A DNA stretch of 44,720 bases, from positions 1-44,720 of the forward strand of contig BBXU01002127.1 in the NCBI GenBank assembly GCA_001598975.1. The letters are read 5' to 3'. Under the pieces are notes generated by a model. That model saw only the letters and a list, made by a program, of their open reading frames with translations, did no database searches and was not told where the DNA came from. Each line of letters begins with the position of its first letter. The stretch's first letter is position 1. This document shows positions 22,281 to 33,970 of this stretch, in pieces. A program made the translations under genes and the position numbers. Source of the stretch: Parachlorella kessleri. Taxonomy: Eukaryota > Chlorophyta > Trebouxiophyceae > Chlorellales > Chlorellaceae.

Positions 22281-25200
22281 ATGCAGTCCACGCTGAGACC
22301 TGGTAGCGTGCAAAGGGTGGAGCCCTTCAAGGCTGGGCGGGTTCAGGCAAGGAGGCATGTGACGTGCAGTGCTGCCCAGCGAGGCAGCTTGCCGGCTAGC
22401 CTTACTGTGACAGGTGCAGCAGCGCTGCAACTGTTGGCAGCACCTGCCATGGCAGCGACAGAGGCAGTCAGCCAAGTAGCAGACGGCTCTGCTGCCCTGG
22501 CGTTGGGTGGCGGCGCGGCAATTGCAGCTCTGTCGGCGGCCCTCATTGTGGCAGACCCTAGCCGCAGGTAGAGTACACTGTCCAAGTGTGGGCCCCAGGC
22601 AGCCGGCGCACCCTAGTTCTCCCTTTGCATTGTACTGCGTTGTGCAAGCCAGCCGGCGTTGCCTGCCTATGATTTGGCATCTAACGTGTATGTCAGGGTG
22701 CAGGAGCTGGAGCTGGGGGACAGCTGAAAAAACATGCTTTACTGGCTGACAGGCGCAAACCGCATGTAGCCCACACGGGTGGCAGCGAGCTGGGGGTTCC
22801 AGGGGTGCCCTGCTGATGGCCCCTGCCTGTCTGGGTACCGTCCTGCAGGCGCAGCCAGCAGCTGGCTGAGACGGGCGGCAACGAGCTGGAAGCGGTGAAG
22901 AAGTACTTCAACACCTCCGGCTTTGAGCGCTGGAACAAGATATATGGAGAGACAGACGAGGTCAACAAGGTACGTGGGCAATGCGCTCTTTTCTAGACCA
23001 ATGTCTTCCAAACCCTTCTCTGCTTGCTGTCTTTGATCCTTGCCATTTACGCGCTTGCAACAGCACCTTCAGGTGCCCCCCTTCCCCACCTAGGCTCCTC
23101 CGCTGTGCTCATACTACATACTGTTTAGCTTGCCCTGGTCCCGAGCCCAGGGCAGGAAGGCACTCCTAACATCTGCGGCATGTCATGGCAGCACCTCTGC
23201 ACGGCATGCCTCTCATCATGATGTGCAATGCAGCGTCCGTCCCCGCACTAAGACTGTGAGTAGTGAGTTCCTCCCATGTCGGTGCACTACCTGCAGGTGC
23301 AGCTGGATATTCGGCAGGGCCACGCGCAGACGGTGGACAAGGTGCTGAAATGGCTGGACGAGGAGGGAGGCGTGGATGGCACCACAATCTGTGACGCGGG
23401 CTGCGGCACGGGCAGCTTGGCCATCCCGCTGGCGCTTCGGGTGAGCTGGCAGTGTGTGACCCGGCCTGGGACTCGCTGGGGTTGGCTGTGAGGGCTCTGG
23501 GTGCCTGGTCCCAGTGCGGGCAATTCCTTGTCAGGCCCGGTGGGCAGGGTTCGGCTGGGCTGGCATGTGAGAGCTGAGAGCCGATCTCCTTGCACCTTGC
23601 TGCTCCCCACAGTCATGGTCCCACATTCGTGGTTGGGCCTCTGCCTTGGGTGGGTCACCCTCGGCCGGGTGTTGCTCGGGTGGGCACAGGAGTGGGAGGA
23701 AGAGCTCACCCCACCGCTTTCACCTAGTGCAGCAGCATCATGCCGGAACTGTATGGGGTATTGACGGCCTCGCTACAACATACCGCCTCGCTACAGCACA
23801 CTGGCTTGGGCGGAAGGAAGGCCTGTAGAGCCAATGTGAGATCCATCCTGTTACAATGGTGTAGGGCGCGCACGTGTCTGCCAGCGACATCTCGTCGGCC
23901 ATGGCACAGGAGGCGCAGCGGCGATATGAGGACGCGGTCAAGGCGGGTGCCAAGGCCCCAAAGCAGGTGGGTCGCTAAGCACTACCAGGTGTCGCCCCTA
24001 GAGCCTCTCAAGCAGGGGTGACCGTTGTAGCTGCTGTCAATCATGGTGACCCAGGCCTTCATGAGTGTGTGATGGCTGTAACCGGTGGTACATTTCAAGC
24101 GGGCTGACGGGTGGTTGTATAGGGCGGTAACAGCGCCTAGCTGGACGTTGCCTGCAATCCCAAGCGGGATCGGGGGAGGGGTGCAGTGCAACTGCGGAGA
24201 AAATGGGTTTGCCTGTCCCCTACTTTCGGTTTTGCTGACTGACGCAGCTTGCACACGCCACACTCCTGTCTAAACCTTCCTGTCATGTGTCACCACCTTA
24301 CCATGGGTTCGGCTGCCCCAGGAAATGCGATGCCGCCGGGAAGGGCGTGTGGATACCAAAGGGCTGCGACCCTTTCTTGGCCTTCCACATAGGGTACACA
24401 TGCTCTGTGTACTTACTCCTGGTGCTGGGTGCGCACCTTCCAGCTAAGCCACAAATTGCCCTCCGCTGCCTGTTCTGCCACACAGGCGCCCAAGTTTGAG
24501 GCATTGGACCTTGAGAGCTGCAGCGGGCGGTACCACACAGTCACTTGCCTGGACGTCATGATCCACTACCCACAGGTGCAGCGAGCACGGGCGTGGGGGG
24601 AAAGGGGGGGGGAGTAACATTTTGTCCTCCTGTGAGGAATGGCCGAACAACTCGTTGGCAGCAGCTGCAGAAGGTGCTGGCTGCCTAGGTTATCCTGCTT
24701 GCAGCTTAATTGAACAAACTCTACAAACTCCGCAATTCTCCCGTGTGGGGCTTGTGCGGCAAGGACACAACTAAAGCTGGCGCTAGGCGCTGGGCACTCT
24801 ACAAACCGAACTCCCTAGCGTGCTTGATGTGCAGGACAAGGCGGATGCTATGATCTCGCACCTAGCCAGCCTGGCTGAGGACCGGCTGATCATCTCTTTC
24901 GCCCCCAAGACCCTAGGGTATCAGATCCTCAAGCGCATCGGGGAGCTCTTCCCCGGCCCTTCCAAGGTCAGACTGATGTGACATCCCCCTAAACTGCCGC
25001 AGCTGTCTTTACTAGTGTTGTACTGGTGGGCGTCCTGGCCAAGGTGTGTGGAGCTGTAGGTGGGGCTATCACGGGCCATCTCCGTCGCGACTGCTGAGCA
25101 GCTGTCCCTCAAGCCTTGCCCGCTTGCGGGTCGGCCTGGATGTGGTTAGGGATGGGTTACTCTACGCTTGCCTGCATACAAGCGCAGCCTCCCTTAAGCA

Positions 25201-25502
25201 CATTGGCAGCCCTGGTCCTACAGAGCGCAGCTCTGTATCACGTAACAATAATTGTCCGTCCGATAGTTGTCAGTACAGTTAACACTCAACTCTCTCCTGG
25301 ACTCACTGTCGTCTACCATCAAAGGCACTTTGCTCATCGGATACCCTTGTCCATGCTGCTGTAGGCCACTCGTGCCTACCTGCATGCTGAGTCAGATGTG
25401 GAGGCGGCACTGAGCCGCGCTGGCTTCCAAGTGACCAAGCGCGAGATGACTGCGACCTCATTCTACTTCTCTCGCCTGCTGGAGGCCAAGCGTGTGCGTT
25501 GA
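22281..25502 (+). CDS. CHLM: Magnesium-protoporphyrin IX methyltransferase (chlorophyll synthesis)
   Basis: Seven exons: 22281-22567, 22849-22969, 23297-23440, 23865-23966, 24486-24575, 24835-24966 and 25365-25502, encoding 337 residues. The enzyme transfers a methyl group from S-adenosylmethionine to the 13-propionate of Mg-protoporphyrin IX, the step after Mg chelatase, at plastid membranes. Seen: KKYFNTSGFERWNKIYGET; the SAM-binding motif ICDAGCGTGSLAIPLA (DAGCGTG about 169-175); GAHVSASDISSAMAQEAQRR; LDLESCSGRYHTVTCLDVMI; IISFAPKTLGY; and the C-terminal FQVTKREMTATSFYFSRLLE. All are recalled as typical of plant and algal ChlM. The first roughly 60 residues look like a plastid transit peptide, followed by a hydrophobic segment (about 75-90) that could associate with membrane. 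The length matches the family. The start is the only ATG upstream in frame in exon 1. It is divergent from the CLT transporter and may share regulation with it. Confidence 0.96.
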
Positions 25503-26610
25503 GCTCAGGGCAGCGTTTGGGAAGGGTAAGGTACCAGGCCCCCGCTGGCGCGATGCCAGCGCAGTGGCAGAGTGGCAGGGGCTTGTGGAGGGCAGGGGCG
25601 AAAGTGTAGGTTAAGGGTGTGCCTTCGTGTGGTTGGCTTGGGGCTGTCATGTGTATGAGGGCTTTTGTTATGGTATGAGCGCCCTTTGAGGGCATAGCCA
25701 AGTTAGGTTTCTGGCTCACCAGCAAAAGGCTGTTATCAAACCTCTGTGTACGCTTGCCCCCATTTCCGCCTCTCCAATAAAAACTGGTCACAAAGGCGAT
25801 CATGTGCTTGGATGGCGACCCTTGCTTATGGCACTGTGGTTTACATGAGCTAGGTCAGTGCGCAGGGATGCGATGTCTGAGCATGTTTGTAATAGTCGGA
25901 CCATGGGATGGGGTGTGATGGCATGGCCAGATAGTAATTTGAGACCACAGTTAAACGTGTACCTTGCTGCATCACTGGCAACTGTGCTAGGCAGCAGTGC
26001 GCCTAAGTATTCTTGACCAGTACATGCAGCCAATGTCTAACTGCCAGTTACAAATCATTGGGCAGGCTGGACGATGGATGAGGTGATCAGGCCAAGAAGT
26101 TGTTACATCTGAAAAGTCCTCAGAACTATTGAGCACAACAACAAGCCACTCCAGCATAAAGGCTCATTCTGCATCCAGCCCTGTCAGTCCAGTCCAGCCC
26201 AGCTGTGCTCCCTGTTCGCACTACCTGCCACCCATGCTAATAAAGGCCTAGGACACGGAAGCACTGCTGCATGCTCGCACTGCACCACCCTGCTGACCAC
26301 GGCGTCACAGCCCCGCCCTGCTGAAATGCGAAGAGGAGAATGTTTGTCTGCTGCAAACCAATCGCTCACCTGCATATGAAATTTTATGTAAACACAGTAC
26401 CTATTGTACACAGATCAATAATGACCTCCTAAACAGGCAACTTACGCAAATACAACAAGCCGCGTCGAGTGGGCAACACTCTCCACTACAAAAAGCCCAC
26501 CAACCTGGATGCAAACCCCAACCCTCAAGACAGCACCTCTCACTACTACAAATTCCACGGTACACATGCAGGACGGTTGCCCCAGTGCCCAGGCAACCGG
26601 GCGTCCCAGT
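25503..26610. other. Convergent intergenic stretch, CHLM / RING-CH gene
   Basis: About 1.1 kb between two stop codons. It contains the 3' UTRs and a well-preserved copy of the dispersed repeat at 26162-26250. No coding exon or RNA gene is recognised. Confidence 0.55.
26162..26250 (+). repeat. Dispersed repeat family, copy B
   Basis: It begins GCTCATTCTGCATCCAGCCC and ends near CTGCCACCCATGCTAATAAA. It is nearly identical to the first half of copy A (42897 onward); copy A has an extra short TCCAG-type unit in the middle. It lies in the 3' intergenic DNA between CHLM and the RING-CH gene. Confidence 0.8.
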
Positions 26611-27438
26611 CTAGAGGACTGTCGGCCGAGAGGCGCGCCAAGCATCATATGCTATCCGCCCAGCTACGCCTGCCTGGATAGCTGCCGAGAGCTGTGGCTG
26701 CCTTCCCCACAGTGCTCCATAGAATTGGCGCCGCCGCTTGTACAAGCTGGTACGGAAGGCCAACCTCCGGCTGTGCATTCTCACGTTCCCTTCCACAGCT
26801 TGAGCACTAAACCTGCCGACCAGAACCACAGCCGCAAAGGCCACAAGCCTTAGGAGCAGCGCATTGAAATGCCTGCAAGGCAAAGCCGCCAGCTCCATCC
26901 TCCACATCTCACTGCGCCATGACCTGCCGCCAGGCAATTTATACAGGTGATGTAACGGGCTGCCACACCGACTAGAATGCACCCAATACAAGTTCTCCAC
27001 AAGTGAACAGTGGCCCGGAACTCACTAACCTGGCTCGTCGTCTCGGAGGTGCAACCTGCCGAGTGGCAACGTGTGCGCCATGTGGCAGCCTGTATAGGCT
27101 CTTGCAGACGCTGCAGACCTCAGGGTTGGCTGCGTAGCCGCGCCACTCCTGAAGGCAGCGAGAGTGTACGTGCCGCATGGAGCCTGAGCAGGCGCAGGGC
27201 TGCAGCAACGCTCCTCCTGGCTCCCTGTCAGCCCCATCATGGCATATCCGACAGAAGCCTTGGTCGGGGGCAGCGTCACGGCCTGCACTGCCAAGGACTC
27301 GCACAAGCTCACATGCCCATGCCAGGCCATCTGCTCAAGGAAGCCCTGAAGTCTCGCCAGAACACCTCACGCTCCGCTCAGGCCCCAGTAAGAACATACG
27401 CTTAGTGTGGTCTCACCTGGCGGCATGTGCCTTTCCAT
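26611..27438 (-). CDS. RING-CH (MARCH-type) membrane protein, probable E3 ubiquitin ligase
   Basis: Three exons on the minus strand: 27438-27417 (22 bases), 27282-27030 and 26872-26611, encoding 178 residues. The second exon encodes a complete C4HC3 RING-CH finger: CRIC (Cys18, Cys21), CAC (Cys37, Cys39), His47 in RHVHSRC, Cys50, and CSVC (Cys64, Cys67). The spacings C-x2-C, C-x-C-x7-H-x2-C and C-x2-C are exact for the family. RING-CH proteins recruit E2 enzymes and ubiquitinate membrane proteins. The last exon has one hydrophobic helix (NALLLRLVAFAAVVLVG), where many MARCH proteins have two or more. It is followed by a basic segment (YKRRRQFYGALWG) and a roughly 30-residue end. The start exon is an inference: the ATG at 27438 has a good context and its donor phase fits the acceptor at 27283, but the true start may differ. 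Confidence 0.8.
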
Positions 27439-27914
27439 GGCCTCCAAGATGATGATCACCACGCACCAAGCAGACCAGGGGAACACTGGGCTTAGGACAG
27501 TAGGCTGGGCAGTAGGCTGGATGTGCCAGCATCTTTTGCCTCTTTTGGACCCACCACTCTTGGAACCACCCCATTACCCAACAAAGCAGGCAAGGCATTG
27601 GCCAGCCGTGCACGCCGTGTAAGAGCGCCTGGAACGCGAGCAGTCATCCCCAGTTGGTGAACCGGTTGCTCGTTTCGTTGCCCTGCTTATTCACCGATGA
27701 TGCTGCAACCCTCAGGCTGCTAGCGGGCGGGGCCTCGGTGTTGTCCTAGTGGCGGAGCATAAAAGCACCTCAGCGGCGCCCACCAGCTCAGCGGGTTTGA
27801 CTTTCGATTGCGTGCTCCGATCCCAGTCAGTTACTCAGGCACACAGGGAGGAGCAGCTAGAGGCTCGGAAATTCAGCAGCTGGCTACGCCCACTGTGCAA
27901 CCACTGTTGCAGCC
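27439..27914. promoter_or_regulatory. Divergent promoter region, RING-CH gene / SEC14 gene
   Basis: About 480 bp between two divergent start codons. A GC box, GGGCGGGGCC, at 27725-27734 and a TATA-like CATAAAAG at 27759-27766 are placed about 150 bp upstream of the SEC14 ATG and could form its core promoter. The positions are seen in the sequence; function is inferred. Confidence 0.55.
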
Positions 27915-30900
27915 ATGACTAAAGTCTTGAGGGCCTTATCACCCAGGAGGCAGCGCGCTGAATCGCTCAGTCGGGCACCCACTGCCCCAGAGGGGTCCCC
28001 AGCCAGTGGCACACAGCGGCAGGGGTCTCGCACGCTCTTCTCCAGGAAACGGGCGCGGGCTCAGGAGCTGCCAGACCTTGAGAAGACCGATGCAGAGTTT
28101 GAGAAGGACTGGGGCATAACTAAGGCGGAGGAGGTAAGGTTGCTATCTATTGTAAGCACCAACATATGGCAGGGGTCCCACAGGGCACCTGGGACGCCAG
28201 CGGCCTGGCCAACGCTCAGTGGTGCATGCAAGCTGCCTATGCCTGCAAGTAACTGTTGCGGAAGGGGTGTCGTGTGTTAGCAGGAGCGGCGACTTGACGA
28301 GTTTAGGCGGGCTGTTGAGGCGACGGCGGGGCCCTTGCGCCCCTCCTTTGGTGAGTCTGTCCGTTTGCAGAATAAGGCACGATTCCATCTGTTGCTGGTG
28401 GCAAGCCAATGGACCTCCAACCTGTCAGCACTTGTTGATTCCAGAGCCTTCTCGGCCCTGACTGTTTATCAAGCTGTTCGCAGACAAGTTCTACCTGCGG
28501 CGGTTTCTGCGGGCGCGGCAGCATGACATCCAGCGGGCCAAGGAAATGTTCTTGAAGCACTTGCAGTGGCGCAGGGAGAACGGCATTGACACAATCCTGG
28601 AGGACTTTGTTTTCCATGTGAGCAATGACCGTGCGTTGTGACCAGTGGACAGTATGGCGGTAGACCTGGGCCTGGGGTTTGGCAGCCGGGAATGGGCGAG
28701 CGTAGTTGCCCGGACTGGGGTCCTCTGCTTGTGCAACTCGAGCAGCATCCGTGGCGCCAGCACACTGCCATGCTGCGTTTCTTATGTACATGTTGATGCA
28801 TGCTTATGTGCGGCCCCCTCTGTGGCTTGGCGCAGGAGCGCGATGCCTTCCTGACTCTGTGGCCTCAGGGCTACCACAAAACTGACAAGCTGGTGGGTCA
28901 GGGTGTGTCTGATAATAAAAAAGTAATATTGCAGTTCCAAGCAACAGCGCGGTCCAAAAGCGCCTATATATACGTTGTTTCACATTGAGAAATTGGTGAT
29001 TGCCTTTCCAGCACCTTTCGTGTCCTCGTAGCCACCGCATATATTTTGCTGGCATTGCCAATGTTTGAAGACATACTGCAGAGCTGGCAAGTCATGTTCA
29101 AAGCGCGACTACTGCGACCATCAGCAACTATTGTGACCTTGATGGGGGCGGTGCTGCAGGGGCGGCCCATTTATATCCAGCATTTAGGGCAGATCAACGT
29201 GAAGCGGCTGGAGGAGCTGACTTCAGAGGAGCGCATGATCAAGTTCCACGTGCAGGTTGGTGGCTGGACTTGAAAGGGGGAGTGCCCCGGAGGGGGATGG
29301 CCTTGGTGAGGACAGTTGGGAGGGCGGAGAGTGCCAGTACCAAGCTTACTTGAGGTGGTGAACTTGAGACTGAGGGTATGCGATGCACACCTAATGGGTG
29401 TGGTAGTGGTTTATAGTGCTGAAAGTTTTTTGCAGTAGGAAACCTTCTGTCACAATTGACATGAGGTGTTGAGGCCCTGGGTTAAATGTGGTTGGGTATT
29501 GTATGTCACCGTCTGACAGATTGTGGGAGGTGGCAGGCAGATTCCAATATCCATGTCTGGTGTGTCCCTGAGGTGCGTGGCACCATCTTCACTTCATCTT
29601 GCAGGAGTACGAGCGTGCACTTAAGTACATCTTCCCGGCCTGCTCCAAGGTGGCAGGTCGCAACATTAGCCAAACCCTCACGATCCTGGATGTTCAGGGT
29701 GAGCCCATGCACCACATCACCTATGTTTGTACTGCATGCGTGCCTGCTGTGGCTCTGCCATCTGTGCTTGAAACTCTGTGCTCAACCAAGCCAAGAAGTT
29801 GTGTTGCTGCCCTGCCTGAAGATAGAGACAATTGGGAGTCTGGTTGCAACTCATTCTTGTGCAGATATGCTGTGCCTGCGAGATCAAGCGTTGCCAGTGT
29901 CGATGCTGATCTGCAGGTGTGGGTCTGCGGCACTTGACTGGTGATGTGAAACGCATTATGGGCCACATCACACGCGTTGACCAGGTGTGAAGGCTGTTGG
30001 GTAGCACGGATGGGTCGAGGGGTCGCTCAAACCTGCAGTGACCAATTTGTCTGCCTGGCCCTTGCTAAACTTGGGTACTTGCCTAACTTTCTTGTGGTTG
30101 AAATGATGAGGCTTACACCAAAGGGTGTCGAAGTAACCTTTGAAGTGATGTGCGGCGTGCGCTTATCACCTTGAGATGACCCTTCTGTGGGCAGGGTTGT
30201 GTGTAATCTTGAAGCTGCACAATGCTGCTTCGGCCGTTTCTACCGCAGGACAACTACCCAGAGACGCTGGGGAAGACCCTGATCATCAACGCGCCCTCCA
30301 TTTTCAAAATGATCTGGGGCCTAGTGAAGCCCATGCTGGATGTGCGAACACAGGCCAAGATTGAGGTGGGGCGCCCCGGGACAGGTCTTGCGAGCGGGGC
30401 TATCGTGGCTTGGGAACTTATTATTGTAAGCAGAAGCCCCCACTGTTACAAAGGGTATGTGCCGCACTGCTCTCTTCACATCATAGGGTGGCATCACTTC
30501 TTAAGGGCCACAAAGGTGGCAAAAATCGACCGTTCTGTGGTGTGACTTGCAGGTCTGCCCCAGCAACTACCTCCCGACACTTCTCCGATGGGCGGATATT
30601 GAGAACATTCCGGAGTACCTTGGAGGCAAGTCTAGGGTCCAGCAAGGCGTGCTCATGCTCTCAACTCCGGCCTTATAATTTTTGTTTCGACATCGCCTTG
30701 GAACACAGAGCAGGCGCAATGGGGGAATCGACAGTGGGTACGTCTTACTGGATGTGTGCTCACATGAGAGTTTGCTTGCAGGCAAGAGCCGGGGCTCTCT
30801 ATTGGATGATGTGGGCCCCTGGAAGGACCCTGCTCTAACAGCAGAAATTGAAGCAGGTAGGATACTAGCCTGTCAATGGCTTGCTGTCAGGATATAAATG

Positions 30901-33244
30901 TGCATGCATGGGCCTGCCCTGTGTGCATAATATCCTGCTATTGATGAGCACCTAGGCAGTGGCAGGAGCGCAGTGGACGAACAGGTGCTGTTGCCCAGGC
31001 CTGATGTGCCCTCTCTCTTGCCTGTAGACATCCGGCGGCGAGACAACCCTTCGCAGGCTGAGCCAGATAAAGGCAGCCCTGTGGGCTCGCCACGCCCGGT
31101 GGAGCTAGCCAACCTAGCAGAGCAGTCAGAGCGGCAGCCGGAGCAGCAGCAGCAGCCGTCATTCGCAGATGATGTGGCTAAAGATGCTTTAGACAGGTTG
31201 GTGTCAGTGTCACTCCTTTTTTGGAGTGGGGTGAAGGGTAGGTGCAGCCCTTGCCTGTTGAAAGGGCGAGTCCTGGGCAACTCCCAAAGCGTGGTTGTAG
31301 GTGCATTCAATGCTGCTAGGAAGGGGTTGGTACCAAACCGAGCATTCTTGAACCTGTTCCGCAAATGCTGCATGCCCAGCACATGCTGCATGCCCAGAGC
31401 GGCATTGACATGATTGCAGACTTGTAACTTCAGAATATGTCTGCTGCCCATGGCTGGCTGCAGTGAGGAGGAAGGCGGGGATGAGTTTTACGACGTCCGG
31501 TCACGGAGGCATTCCATGATGAGCGCAGGGAGCTCGAGCTGTGAGTGGTATGCTTGGATCTTAAGTTGTCTGGCTGGCTAGGACATTCCTACTGCCATGT
31601 GTTTTTTTGCACTGCTTACGTCAATTCATTGCGATGCTGCAGACTTATCACCAGATGAGGAGTTTTTTACTCCCAAGGCTCCCGATTGGCCGGTTGGCGA
31701 TGGTGCGCAGCTTAGCTTCAGCAGCGATAGACCTCTGATCACGCCTGGGTCGACGTTCAAGTCCAGCAGGCGGCAGCAAGAAGAGGTGCGCTGCTGGGCG
31801 CACTTGGTCCGTATTTTTGCTGTACAGCCGCTGTTGTACTGCAGAATGGCATATGCACTGGCTTGATGAACACGGGATAGTTTGTTGCAAGGATTTTGTG
31901 CTATGCACTGGACCGCGGGTGCTGGCTTCTGTCCTTGTGCCCATTTCCAAGTTTTTGGTGACCATCCTGGAGTAGTTTTGTTTCAAGTGCAGGCGGCAGC
32001 AGTGGATGGCGGGAGCCTGTCAACCCGTGCGCAGTACAGCGACAATTACCGCTCGCCCTTCCAGCGGCCATCACCTCTCAAAGTGCCTGATGGGGAGCTG
32101 TCCTCGGATAGCACACCCTTGGGTCAGCAGGTGAGTCTTGTGAGGACCTTCTGCGGTGGGTTGTGCATTCTAGATTGAAATGCATGAACCATGCATTTGT
32201 GACATTTAGACTCCTTTGCGTATAGGAGCTGGGAAGGCCGATGCCTGTGCTGCTGTGTAGGCCTCTGATTTGGATGAGTGACCTTTTCCCTTGGTTGTAA
32301 AGTTGTGTGATGCATGCGGTGCTGATCCAGGCCCCTTCCAACACCCTCGCCCCAGCGGCGGCGGCAGCAGCAGCAGCAGCAAGCCAACCTGCACTCACAG
32401 CCTCCGGCACCAGCAGGGCGGCGGTATACAAGCCTGTTGCGACCGATGAGCTCATACCCAGCCCACCCCTGCAGATTCCCATCCTTGGTGAGTGACACGA
32501 GTGTGAGAGTATGGCGTCCTTTAAATTCTCTGGTGGCCCGGGGCCTAGGCAGCTCATGCTCATACTGGAAGTGAGAAACCCAAAATGGAGGGGTTTGGCA
32601 ATGCCAAGCTGGTGACCAGGCTTGAAGTAACCTGGTAAAGACTTGTCGACTCCAGCCTCTGGCACTGGCCTTGCACTCTACTGACGTCCCCCGCTCATGC
32701 TGTGCTGGTCAGCCCGGGTGCGTGCTCTGGAGGAGAAGATTCCAGCAGTGGAGCGCCCCGTGCGCAAGTATTTGCCTGGGGGAGAGCCGCTGCCAAGCAA
32801 GGTGGTGGGTGAGGGCACGCTGCTGTCACGAGTCGCAGCGCTGGAGCGGGCCATGGAGGCGCTGCTTCAGGCACAGGTGGGCGGGCTGCTGACTGGTTGT
32901 TGCCAGCGAGGAGGCTTGGCGGAAGGTGTGCACTGCTGTATGGCAAGGGTGACGTGGAGATTTGTTGGGTACTACCTGCATTTGCAAGGTAGGCTGTTTC
33001 CGTCATGACTGCCTGCTTTCCTACTCTTCAGCATGCGGGGTCGTGGTGTGCCATAGCCATGTGCCATGGCCGACATCATGTACTAGTAGGGTGAATTTGC
33101 AAGGAGCAGGCTTGTGTGTGACCTGGCGTCAAACCCTTACTGGCTTGGCCCTGCGTGAAGGATGTGACCCTGACTGAAGCCAAGCGAAGAGCGGAGCAGC
33201 AGCATGCCAGCCGCACCTGCTGCGGATGCTGCATCATAATGTGA
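27915..33244 (+). CDS. SEC14-like (CRAL-TRIO) phosphatidylinositol-transfer protein with C-terminal CaaX box
   Basis: Seventeen exons: 27915-28133, 28284-28350, 28484-28617, 28836-28892, 29160-29255, 29605-29698, 29917-29984, 30249-30365, 30553-30625, 30782-30856, 31028-31196, 31464-31540, 31643-31785, 31993-32130, 32331-32487, 32713-32876 and 33161-33244, encoding 643 residues. SEC14 proteins exchange phosphatidylinositol and phosphatidylcholine and promote phosphoinositide signalling on Golgi and plasma membranes. Seen: CRAL-TRIO-N (KFYLRRFLRARQHDIQRA), then GYHKTDK, GRPIYIQHLGQINV, TILDVQGVGLRHLT, DNYPETLGKTLIINAPSIFK, EYLGGKSRGSLLDDVGPWKD. From about residue 334 follows a Ser/Pro/Gln/Ala-rich linker and a probable coiled coil (about 562-616, ARVRALEEK to ALERAMEALLQAQ). 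The protein ends RTCCGCCIIM, a CaaX motif (Cys640) with extra cysteines for palmitoylation. The intron at 30626 uses a GC donor in the context AG|GCAAGT. A TGTAA at 33332-33336 may signal polyadenylation. Confidence 0.9.
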
Positions 33245-33970
33245 GGGGCCTCCGCTCGTGTGCAGGGCCGCCCTTGTATAGCTGGGTCTTATAATGCATA
33301 GCCCTGGTGGGTTCCTTGCCTTGCCTGACAATGTAATACAGCACACCGAAGCAAGACATGCGTATGTGTTGAATGTATCATTTATGTTTCTGAACCTAGC
33401 GACGTTGCGTGCGTGGCTTATTCTGGCGCTGTGTAACACTGTGCATCAGTTGACGTTTAGAAACTCTCAAGCTTACACCCCCCTTGCTGGTTTTGGTAGC
33501 AACGTTTCCTGGTTTTGTGAGTGTGCAAGAAGTATGTTGGTTGTTTTGACCGCTCCTAACCCAGGAGGCTGTAGTCTGAGCTAGTTTAAGAGTACTGACT
33601 GATCAGGCATGGGAGATGGTGTGAGGTTGACTCTAGTGAGGAAGATGGTGTTCTTGAAGCTTGACGCACGCCGTCAGGGCAAAGCTGGTTTACCATGGCC
33701 ACTTAGGTTGGCGTCCCTGGAACGGCTTGCTTTCCTGTGGCCCAGGAAACCCCAGCGTTCTGCATTCCTGTTGGCACCCCCCAAATTGATTGAACCTATG
33801 CAAGCGATCCATCTACTTGCGAGAGATTGATCAGCTGGGAGCATCAGATTTCTCTACTTGGAGTAATTGCAGTTTGGGCTTGGGGCTCCTAGCATGTGTA
33901 CCACAATAGTGTGATTTGGGGCAACACCGACGGACCCTGTAGCAGTCTAATCTGATCGACTGTCATATTG
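33245..33970. other. Intergenic stretch, SEC14 gene to NUP133
   Basis: About 730 bp between two genes on the same strand. It contains the SEC14 3' UTR, with a possible TGTAA signal at 33332-33336, and presumably the NUP133 promoter. A 73-codon open frame beginning with ATG at 33609 has no recognisable family content and is not called. An extra NUP133 5' exon could be hidden here. Confidence 0.5.

Noticed and set aside
33609..33830. A 73-codon open frame starting at an ATG upstream of NUP133
   Set aside because: The sequence resembles no known protein, and its reading frame cannot be joined confidently to the first clear NUP133 exon.
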